Made by a program: the position numbers and the translations under genes. A DNA stretch of 55,632 bases, taken from an uncultured Oscillospiraceae bacterium (GTDB lineage Bacteria; Bacillota; Clostridia; Oscillospirales; Oscillospiraceae). Location: positions 1 to 55,632 of the forward strand of contig CAJTWF010000013.1 in the NCBI GenBank assembly GCA_910579965.1, written 5' to 3'. Every line of letters begins with the position of its first letter. Within the stretch, counting starts at the first letter, position 1. Of this stretch, positions 24,116-30,829 are shown one piece after another. The notes beneath the pieces were generated by a model. The model did not search any database. It was given only the letters and a program-made list of their open reading frames with translations, and was not told the origin of the DNA.

Positions 24116-24763
24116 CTAGTACTGCTTGGCGTCGTCGGACTCGCCCCTGCCGATCTCCCGGATCCGCTGGAACAGGGCGTAGAGCACCCCGCAGATGATC
24201 AGCAGGGGGACCGCCTCCAGCGCCAGCACCACCGCCAGGGGCGCGCCAGTCGGCGCGGCCCAGAAGGCCCAGAGCATCACCGCCGCCACACCCGACATCA
24301 GCGCCACCATCACCAGCGCCGCCGCCACCGGGGCCACATAGCGGATGCGCACGTCCTGGCGCTGCTTGTTCTGGAACGTGGCTCCGGCCCGCTCCAGCTC
24401 CGCCATCTCCTCCAGCACGCTCTCCGCGTCCAGCTCCCCCAGGGGCACCTCCCGCTCCTTGAGCAGGCCGCACAGGCGCACCGCCTCGTCGATGTTCTGC
24501 CGCTCCCGCTCCAGGGTGACCAGGTGGCGGCGCATGCCGTCCCCCACGGTCTGGGTCCCCTCCTGCATCCGGCGGATCTCCTCAATGGGCACGCCCAGCT
24601 TTCGCAGCAGCTTGATGCGCCGGAGGACGTCCACCTCCTCCTGGCCGTAGTCCCGGTAGCCGTTCTCGCTGTTGCGGCTGGGGGAGAGCAGGCCCTTCTC
24701 CTCGTAGAAGCGGATATTCTTTTTTGTGATGCCCACCAGGGCCTCCACCTCGTTGATCTTCAC
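24116..24763 (-). CDS. MerR family regulator fused to transmembrane segments
   Basis: A 215-residue protein. The N-terminal MerR DNA-binding domain (KINEVEALVGITKKNIRFYEEKGLL, then NGYRDYGQEEVDVLRRIKLLRKLGVPIEEI) is followed by a coiled-coil dimerisation helix (about 75-125). Two hydrophobic segments (about 142-165 and 173-195) and the tail REIGRGESDDAKQY end the protein. MerR proteins are normally soluble, so membrane tethering is unusual. The GTG at 24763 is chosen: an upstream in-frame TTG at 24787 would lie within the -10 box. It is probably autoregulated from the 19-bp-spacer promoter. Confidence 0.9.
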   Translation of the reverse strand: MKINEVEALVGITKKNIRFYEEKGLLSPSRNSENGYRDYGQEEVDVLRRIKLLRKLGVPIEEIRRMQEGTQTVGDGMRRHLVTLERERQNIDEAVRLCGLLKEREVPLGELDAESVLEEMAELERAGATFQNKQRQDVRIRYVAPVAAALVMVALMSGVAAVMLWAFWAAPTGAPLAVVLALEAVPLLIICGVLYALFQRIREIGRGESDDAKQY

Positions 24764-24786
24764 AGGGACCACCTCGCTTTTGCCCA

Positions 24787-24817
24787 ATTATATACCCTCC
24801 AGCAGGGGGAAGGTCAA
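24787..24817 (-). promoter_or_regulatory. MerR-type promoter of the merR operon (19-bp spacer)
   Basis: Minus strand TTGACC (24817-24812), a 19-nt spacer and TATAAT (24792-24787). The spacer carries the imperfect dyad CTTCCCCCTGCTGGAGGG. A long spacer with a central dyad is the established mark of MerR-activated promoters. It overlaps the 3' end of the protease gene. Confidence 0.75.
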
Positions 24818-25575
24818 GGGTTTTCTGGGGTTTGGGGGAGTTTTTTATACAATCCCACCGCCAGCCACACCAGGGCCAGGGCCCATGCCGCCGCCAGCAG
24901 CTCCACCGCCGCCACCGGAAGATAGGCGGCGGACACGAGGGTGGAAAAGTCCGCGGCCGCGTGGAGCCCGATGGCCGCCAGGAACAGCCAGCGCTTTCCG
25001 GGCCGGGTCACAGCGGTGAACACCAGCACCGACAGGGTCATATGGATGGTGATGGCGATGACCCGCTCCAGGCCCGCCCAGAGGTACATGACGGCGGGCA
25101 GCGCGGCCAGATTCTCCAGGGCCGCCGTCAGCTCCGGGGCCAGGGTCCCGCCGTTGGAGAGGACGGAGAACAGGTAGAGGTTGTTGAAGTAGGTCACAGC
25201 CAGCAGGAGAAAGGCCTCCATTCCGCCGTGGCCGACGCCGTAGCTGAGGGCCGTGATCCGCTCCCGCCGGTTCCTCAGAACCAGCTTGAAGGCCAGAAAC
25301 CGGCCAACCTCCTCGAAGATCCCCGCCGCCAGCCCTCCGTAGAGGCCGTAGAGCCAGATATTGCTCTGCAGGACCTGACCCAGGGGGGAGCGGAGAACCA
25401 GCGTGTGGAGGATCTGCTCCAGCACCATGGCGAAGAGGAAGAACGTCACCCCGCCCACCCAAAAGTCCCGCCACCGCCCGCCCCGCCGGCGGAGAAACAG
25501 CATACCCGCCGCCGGGCCTACAACGGTGAGAACCGCCATCAGGATCATGAGGGCGGCCGCGCCTGTACTTATCAT
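24814..25575 (-). CDS. YhfC family glutamic-type intramembrane protease
   Basis: A 253-residue polytopic membrane protein with about seven or eight hydrophobic segments. The motif EEVGRF (near residue 88) holds the putative catalytic glutamates, followed by YGVGHGGMEA and a late HAAAD. These are the signatures of YhfC/PrsW-related glutamic intramembrane proteases. Its promoter carries the same dyad as the merR promoter, and its 3' end abuts the merR operon, so it looks like part of the MerR regulon. It could cleave the tailed membrane proteins encoded next to it; that is inference. Confidence 0.85.
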   Translation of the reverse strand: MISTGAAALMILMAVLTVVGPAAGMLFLRRRGGRWRDFWVGGVTFFLFAMVLEQILHTLVLRSPLGQVLQSNIWLYGLYGGLAAGIFEEVGRFLAFKLVLRNRRERITALSYGVGHGGMEAFLLLAVTYFNNLYLFSVLSNGGTLAPELTAALENLAALPAVMYLWAGLERVIAITIHMTLSVLVFTAVTRPGKRWLFLAAIGLHAAADFSTLVSAAYLPVAAVELLAAAWALALVWLAVGLYKKLPQTPENP

Positions 25576-25618
25576 AGTATTCCCTTCTTTCCGGCCCGCA
25601 GGGGCCCTTGATGGGACT

Positions 25619-25649
25619 ACCTTACCCCTTCCACCAGGGGGAAAGTCAA
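25619..25649 (-). promoter_or_regulatory. MerR-type promoter of the protease gene (19-bp spacer)
   Basis: Minus strand TTGACT (25649-25644), a 19-nt spacer and TAAGGT (25624-25619). The spacer dyad TTCCCCCTGGTGGAAGGGG closely matches that of the merR promoter. The two are 0.8 kb apart and probably bind the same MerR protein. Confidence 0.75.
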
Positions 25650-25684
25650 GAGGAAACGCAAAAATTCTTCAAATTTTTCAAAAA

Positions 25685-26431
25685 TCACCGGCACCGGTCC
25701 TGGTACTCCGACGGGGACATGCCCACCTGCTTTTTGAAGGTGCTGCCGAAGTAGGCCACGTCCCGGTACCCCACCATCTCCGCCACCTCGTAGACCTTGT
25801 ACCGGCAGTCCTGCAAAAGCTTCATGGCCGTGTGGACCCGGTACTGGGTCAGGTAGCTGATGATGGTGTAGCTGGTCTCCTTCTTGAACACGTGGCTCAG
25901 GTGCCCCTCGCTCACCCCCAGATGCTGGGCAATGGTGGTGATGGAGATGTCCTGGTCCCCGTAGTGGTCCGCGATGTAGCCCAGGGCCTGGAGGACGTAC
26001 TTGCTCTTGTCCCCCTTGGCCAGGGGCAGCGCGTCCTGCACGGTCAGATCCGTCAGCTCCTGCTCCTTCCGGCGCACCTTGTCAATGGCGCTGACCAGCT
26101 CCTGGTCCCGGAAGGGCTTGAGCAGGTAGTCGTCCGCCCCCAGCTGGAGGGCCGAGCGGGCGTAGGAGAAGTCGCTGTGGGCGGTGAGGAGAATCACATG
26201 GGCCCTGCACCCCATCTCCCGCAGCCGGCCCAGCATCTCAATCCCGTCCATCCGGGGCATCCGCACGTCCGTGATAATCAGATTGGGGCTGTACCGCTCC
26301 ACGGCGGCGATCCCCTCCTCCCCGTTGGAGGCCTCGCCCACCACCACGCAGCCCATAGCCGCCCAGTCCATGCCCAGCATGATCCCCCGGCGGACCACCG
26401 CCTCGTCGTCAACGATCAGCACCTTCAGCAT
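25685..26431 (-). CDS. AraC-type response regulator
   Basis: A 248-residue response regulator. The receiver domain (1-120) has the acidic pocket DDE at 8-10, phospho-acceptor D55 in ITDVRMPRMDG, and the conserved lysine in LLKPF. The C-terminal part has two AraC helix-turn-helix motifs (ISITTIAQHLGVSEGHLSHVFKKE and VYEVAEMVGYRDVAYFGSTFKKQVG). It overlaps the kinase gene by 23 bases. With the kinase and the binding lipoprotein it forms a three-gene sensing unit that probably controls a sugar or anion uptake gene elsewhere. Confidence 0.94.
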   Translation of the reverse strand: MLKVLIVDDEAVVRRGIMLGMDWAAMGCVVVGEASNGEEGIAAVERYSPNLIITDVRMPRMDGIEMLGRLREMGCRAHVILLTAHSDFSYARSALQLGADDYLLKPFRDQELVSAIDKVRRKEQELTDLTVQDALPLAKGDKSKYVLQALGYIADHYGDQDISITTIAQHLGVSEGHLSHVFKKETSYTIISYLTQYRVHTAMKLLQDCRYKVYEVAEMVGYRDVAYFGSTFKKQVGMSPSEYQDRCR

Positions 26432-28127
26432 CGCCAGCCTCCTCTCTCTGTATGGGCAGGCGCAGACTTACGCAGCTGCCCTCCCCGGGGACAGACCGGG
26501 CCGTGAGCCCATAGGCCGCCCCAAACCGCAGACGAATGATACTATCCGTATTATACAAGCCAAGATGTCCGCCAGGTATTCTCTTATCCCCGCTGTTGAG
26601 CCGCTCCAGCACCTCCGGAGTCATGCCGCAGCCGTTGTCGGAGACCCGGAGCACCAGATCATCCCCCTCCTGGACCGCCTGCACCTTGATGTAGCCATCG
26701 TCCCGGTCCGCCACGCCGTGGATGATGGCGTTCTCCACCAGGGGCTGGAGGGCCAGCTTGGGCACCAGACAGCTCTGAAGCCGGTCCGCCGCGTCGATCT
26801 CGCAGGTGAAGCGGTCCTCAAAGCGGATGAGCTGGATGTCGAGATAGCGGTCAAGGAGCTCCAGCTCCCGCTCCAGCGTGACCAGCTCCTCCCCGGAGAT
26901 GCTGAAGCGGAGGATGTCCGCCAGATCCGTGGCCAGGGCGGCCACCTCCGGGGCCTGATGGGCCACCCCCAGCCACTTCATGGCGTCCAGGGTGTTGTAG
27001 AGAAAGTGGGGGTTCAGCTGGGCCTGGAGCATCCCCAGACGGGCCCGGTTCAGCTCCCGCTCCCGCTGGACGGACCGGTCCAGGTTCAGCCGGTACTCCG
27101 CCGCCATCCGGTTGAAGCGGCTGGACAGGCGGCCCAGCTCGTCGGCCCGGTCCGTCTCCAGGCGCACGTCCAGACGGCCCCGCTCCACCTCGCCCATGGC
27201 CTCGTCCAGCTGGTGGACCGGCCGGGAGAGGGCGCGGCTGAGCACCCAGGCGCACCACATGCACAGAAGAAGGCACACCACACCCACCATGGCCCCCACC
27301 AGATAGAAGCTGCGCAGCACCAGGGCGGTGAAGGGCCGGGGACGCTGGAGAATGAGGACATAGCCTGTGTCCGGCCGCTGGGCCGCGAAGAAGGCGTACT
27401 CCCCGGTCACGCCGGTCAGAGGGCTCCCCGCGAGAAGCTGCTCCCGCAGGCACTCCACTGTGGAGCGCCCCTGGGAGGGCTGGGAGCAGTAGACCGTCCG
27501 CCACCGCCCGTCCAGCAGCAGCACCTCGCCGGCCGCGCTGTACAGGCCGTTGAACATCCGGTCAAAGCCCTCCTGCTCCACCTGGGCGGTCACATATCCC
27601 AAAATATCGCCGCCGCGGCTGCGCACCGCCTGGGCGGCGACGAGCCCGCCGTCCTCTCCGGCCCGGAGGGCCAGACCCTCCTCCTGGCCGGCGTCCCACA
27701 GGATGCCCCAGCCCGGATCCAGCTCCCCGGAGGGCGGGGCGCTGGCGGTGGTGTAGCGGCACACGCCCTGTCGGTCATAGATGTCAAAGCGGGCATAGGG
27801 CCGCAGGGGCTCGGCGGTGCGAAAGAGCACCTGGTAGAGGGTCCGGGAGTCCTCGCCGCCCCGGCGCAGAGCGGAGCGGACCACCGTGCTGTCCGCCAGG
27901 GAGCCGGCGATGTCCCGGCAGGTCTCCCGGAAGTCGTCCAGAGCCGCGCCCAGGGCGGCCAGCTGGGCGTGGGACTCCTGGGCCAGGCTCTCCTGGCTGC
28001 GGGTCACCTGCAGGTTCAGCATCAGCCCTCCGCATACCAGCAGGGGCAGCAGGGTGGCCGCCAGCATGGCGACAAAGATCCGGTTGCGGAAGGACCGGCC
28101 CACCCAGGCCCGAATGGTCTCCATCAT
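26409..28127 (-). CDS. Membrane sensor histidine kinase (LytS/YesM type)
   Basis: A 572-residue kinase. A first membrane helix (about 13-38), an extracytoplasmic sensor region (about 40-275), a second helix (about 276-300), a HAMP domain (SRPVHQLDEAMGEVERGRLDV), the phosphorylated His in QLNPHFLYNTLDAMKW, and the ATPase N-box LVENAIIHGV and G-box DNGCGM are visible. The start at 28127 overlaps the stop of the lipoprotein gene (ATGA), so the two are translationally coupled. That coupling suggests the lipoprotein delivers ligand information to the kinase. Confidence 0.93.
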   Translation of the reverse strand: MMETIRAWVGRSFRNRIFVAMLAATLLPLLVCGGLMLNLQVTRSQESLAQESHAQLAALGAALDDFRETCRDIAGSLADSTVVRSALRRGGEDSRTLYQVLFRTAEPLRPYARFDIYDRQGVCRYTTASAPPSGELDPGWGILWDAGQEEGLALRAGEDGGLVAAQAVRSRGGDILGYVTAQVEQEGFDRMFNGLYSAAGEVLLLDGRWRTVYCSQPSQGRSTVECLREQLLAGSPLTGVTGEYAFFAAQRPDTGYVLILQRPRPFTALVLRSFYLVGAMVGVVCLLLCMWCAWVLSRALSRPVHQLDEAMGEVERGRLDVRLETDRADELGRLSSRFNRMAAEYRLNLDRSVQRERELNRARLGMLQAQLNPHFLYNTLDAMKWLGVAHQAPEVAALATDLADILRFSISGEELVTLERELELLDRYLDIQLIRFEDRFTCEIDAADRLQSCLVPKLALQPLVENAIIHGVADRDDGYIKVQAVQEGDDLVLRVSDNGCGMTPEVLERLNSGDKRIPGGHLGLYNTDSIIRLRFGAAYGLTARSVPGEGSCVSLRLPIQREEAGDAEGADR

Positions 28128-29107
28128 TGCGCCGCCTCCATCTCCCGCCACCAGGCGAGCACATCCTCACGCGCACGGGCGGCCCAGTCCAGATCGTAGT
28201 CTATGAGGCGGAGCTCCTCCTGGGCGTCCCCCAGGACCGGGCGGCGCTGGCAGACCCGGGCCAGAAACCGCTGCACGTCCTCCCCCAGGGCGAAGTCGAT
28301 GAACCGCCGGGCGTTCTCCTGGTGGGCGCACCCGGCCACCACGGCCATGCCGTCGGGGAGGGCGCTGGTGCCCTCCCCTGGATAGAGAATGGCGATGTCG
28401 CTGCCGGCCTGGACGGCCTTGCGGGCGGTCTCCTCCAGGGTCACGCCGATGACGCAGGCGCCCTCGGCCACCGCGCCCACCACGGCCCCGGAGTCGGGGA
28501 GCACCCGGCCCTGGAGGTTGTCGTAAAAGGCGCTGAGCACGTCCCCGCTGCTGGGCAGGGCCTGCAGAAGCGTGGCCAGGGCGGTGTAGCTGGAGCCGGA
28601 GACGGCAGGGCTGGTGAAGGCGATCCGCCCCCGCCAGGCGGGGTCCAGAAGGCTGGACCAGCCCTCCGGAGGGTTCATGCGCACCAGCACGGGGTTGTAG
28701 ATGAGCACCACCGGCAGGACGGAGAAGGCGGTCCAGCTACCGCCGGCGCAGCGGTAGGACGGGTCCAGGGCGGCGGCCCGGGGGCTCTCGTAGCTCTCGA
28801 AGAGGTCCGCGCAGGCGGACAGGCTGTCCACGCCCCCGCCGAAGAGGAGGTCGCAGGGCGTGTCCTCCCCCTCGCCGGCGATGCGCTCCAGCAGCTCGGC
28901 GGTGCCGCCGGTCTCCACCTGGACCCATATGCCGGTGCGCTCCTCAAACTCCCGGACAATGGGGCCGTAGACCTCCGCCTTGTGGGAGGTGTAGATTGTC
29001 AGCCGCTCCTCCTCTCCGGGCGCGAAGGCGGACGCGTCACCGTCGTCCCATGCGCCGCAGCCGGTCAGGGTCAGCAGCGCCGCCAGCAGGACCAGAAACC
29101 CCTTCAT
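28124..29107 (-). CDS. Solute-binding lipoprotein linked to a two-component system
   Basis: A 327-residue periplasmic-binding-protein fold with a lipoprotein signal (MKGFLVLLAALLTLTGC; lipid Cys at residue 17). Sequences LTIYTSHKAEVYGPIVREFEERTG and NPVLVRMNPPEGWSSLLDPAWRGRIAF are typical of the iron(III)/2-aminoethylphosphonate/thiamine binding-protein group. No permease or ATPase is nearby; instead kinase and response regulator genes follow with overlap. It is most likely an external sensor subunit. The ligand could be a metal, phosphonate or small organic acid. Confidence 0.88.
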   Translation of the reverse strand: MKGFLVLLAALLTLTGCGAWDDGDASAFAPGEEERLTIYTSHKAEVYGPIVREFEERTGIWVQVETGGTAELLERIAGEGEDTPCDLLFGGGVDSLSACADLFESYESPRAAALDPSYRCAGGSWTAFSVLPVVLIYNPVLVRMNPPEGWSSLLDPAWRGRIAFTSPAVSGSSYTALATLLQALPSSGDVLSAFYDNLQGRVLPDSGAVVGAVAEGACVIGVTLEETARKAVQAGSDIAILYPGEGTSALPDGMAVVAGCAHQENARRFIDFALGEDVQRFLARVCQRRPVLGDAQEELRLIDYDLDWAARAREDVLAWWREMEAAQ

Positions 29108-29255
29108 GCTGTTCTCCTTTTCGTCGTTCTTGGGGCTATTTTACCATAAACCGCCCGGGGATTGCAAGGCGGTTTCGCCCAGCCCCTCTTTCCCCCGCGG
29201 GCCGGCGGCGCAGGGACGGACGGGACGGCATAAGATAGCCCGAGGAGGGATTTCC

Positions 29256-29417
29256 ATGGACCCACGGGAGCTGACCGCCCTGGTGACGGCGGTGTCCAAC
29301 GCGCTCTACAGCGCCATGTCCGCCTCGGAGCTGGCAGTACTGGCGGCGGTATTCGTCCAGCTGGGGGACACCCTGGCCACCCTGGCGGCCCAGGAGGCGC
29401 GATTAGCGGGGGAGTGA
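29256..29417 (+). CDS. Small DUF6774-like protein
   Basis: A 53-residue protein, MDPRELTALVTAVSNALY..., hydrophobic and helical. Its ATG stands behind GAGGAGGGA, and a strong terminator follows. The pattern MDPRELTALVTA...AVFVQLGDTL resembles the small clostridial family DUF6774, whose function is unknown. It is the only plus-strand gene between the sensor unit and the oxidoreductase cluster. Confidence 0.65.
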   Translation: MDPRELTALVTAVSNALYSAMSASELAVLAAVFVQLGDTLATLAAQEARLAGE

Positions 29418-29425
29418 GAGAAAAG

Positions 29426-29460
29426 AGGCCGTGTTATTGGGCGTTCCAATAACACGGCCT
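29426..29460. terminator. Bidirectional terminator
   Basis: AGGCCGTGTTATTGG (29426-29440) and CCAATAACACGGCCT (29446-29460) form a perfect 15-bp stem with a 5-nt loop. It stands between the small plus-strand gene and the end of the oxidoreductase operon. Confidence 0.85.
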
Positions 29461-29527
29461 TCTGCTGTGGAAAGCGGGGCTTACCACGCCTGCGGGGCGG
29501 CGGATATATTATGTAATGTATAGGATC

Positions 29528-30829
29528 TCAGTCAAACAGCTCCACGCCCAGCGCGGCCAGCTCCTTTTGCAGCGCCTTCACGTCCAGCTCCCTGGGCTGG
29601 CAGCCCTGGCGGGCGCACAGGGCCGCCGCCACGCCTACCGCCTGACCCATGGCCATGCAGATGGACATGACCCGGTAGGAGGCGTGGGCCCGGTGGGTGC
29701 CGGAGATGCAGCGTCCGGCGGTCATCAGGCCGTCCACCCCCTTGGGCACAAAGCAGCCGTAGGGCAGGTCATAGGGGACCACATACTGGATCTTCTCCTC
29801 CGCCTGCCCGGCCCCGGCGGGGTTGTGGATATCCACGATGAACTCCGCCTTGTGGACCACCACGTCGTCAAACCGCTTGCCCGCGGCCAGCTCCTCGGCG
29901 GTGATGAGGTACTCCCCCACCACCCGGCGGCTCTCCCGGATTCCGGTGGTGGTGCCGGAGGCGATGTACTTGCAGTTCTCGTATCCGGGCAGGTTCTCCC
30001 GGAAAAAGCGGATCAGCGTGTCGATCTGTCCCCGCAGGGCCAGCTCAGCGGGATACAGGTCCTCTATTTTGGTGCTGTCCACGCCGTTGGCCTGGGTGGT
30101 GTTCACCTGCCGCTCCCCCTTGTGCACTGTGGGGTGCAGCCGCACGGCGGCCAGGTGCTCCGGCAGCATGCCCTTCTGGGCGCACTGCTTGCAGTAGTCC
30201 AGGAACCGCTGGCCGTTGAACGCCACGTCGTCCACGTCGCCGATGCAGATAACGCCCCGGTCCTCGTCCACGTTGTCCAGGGTGAACTCCAGGGTCACGG
30301 GCTGCATGAGCCCGTCCTCCCGGCCCTTCTCGATCTGGCAGCCGGCGAAGGCGGCCACGTCCCCGTCGCCGGTGGCGTCCACCACCACCTTGCCCTCCAG
30401 GGCCAGCAGCCCCTCCTTGGTGGAAATCACCACGCCGGTGACCCGGTGGTCCTCCACCAGGGCGTCGGCCGCCATGGTCTGGAGGTAGACCTCAATGTTC
30501 TCGTGGTGGATGAACTCCGTCAGCACGGTCTTGGCCCGCTGCATGTCGTGGGCCACGCCCACCCGTCCGATCATGTCGTTGTCCGGCACCTCCAGCAGGG
30601 CCATCAGCTCGTCCCGCATGGTCCCCTTGCCCACCATGCCCAGGATGGGGCCCACGTGGCCGCAGGTCAGGTTGCCGCCGGGCACGCCGTAGCGCTCCAG
30701 CAGCGCCACCTTGGCGCCCTGCCGGGCGGCGGCCACGGCCGCGCAGATCCCGGCGGGGCCCGCGCCGCAGACAATCACATCAAAGCGCTTGTAAACCGGG
30801 ATCTCTCTGGTATAGGAAACGGTCTCCAT
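29528..30829 (-). CDS. FAD-dependent oxidoreductase, PF12831 type (short form A)
   Basis: A 433-residue soluble flavoprotein. The N-terminal Rossmann motif is CGAGPAGICAAVAAARQGAKV (residues about 18-38), followed by PGGNLTCGHVGP. Cluster-wide motifs GIRESRRVVGEY and VDIHNP are present, and the second FAD motif is GLMTAGRCISGTHRA. No Fe-S cysteine cluster or signal peptide is visible, so it acts in the cytoplasm. The ATG at 30829 overlaps the preceding stop by one base (TAATG), and the upstream open frame is not real. The substrate is unknown, but context points to a sugar or glycoside. Confidence 0.9.
   Translation of the reverse strand: METVSYTREIPVYKRFDVIVCGAGPAGICAAVAAARQGAKVALLERYGVPGGNLTCGHVGPILGMVGKGTMRDELMALLEVPDNDMIGRVGVAHDMQRAKTVLTEFIHHENIEVYLQTMAADALVEDHRVTGVVISTKEGLLALEGKVVVDATGDGDVAAFAGCQIEKGREDGLMQPVTLEFTLDNVDEDRGVICIGDVDDVAFNGQRFLDYCKQCAQKGMLPEHLAAVRLHPTVHKGERQVNTTQANGVDSTKIEDLYPAELALRGQIDTLIRFFRENLPGYENCKYIASGTTTGIRESRRVVGEYLITAEELAAGKRFDDVVVHKAEFIVDIHNPAGAGQAEEKIQYVVPYDLPYGCFVPKGVDGLMTAGRCISGTHRAHASYRVMSICMAMGQAVGVAAALCARQGCQPRELDVKALQKELAALGVELFD

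Noticed and set aside
23823..24473. 216-codon frame joining the merR region with small membrane protein 1
   Set aside because: The first 128 codons are an out-of-frame reading of merR; the real start is the ATG at 24089 behind AAGGAG.
24764..24787. TTG at 24787 as the merR start
   Set aside because: It lies within the -10 box of the promoter; the GTG at 24763 has a ribosome site and matches the family N-terminus.
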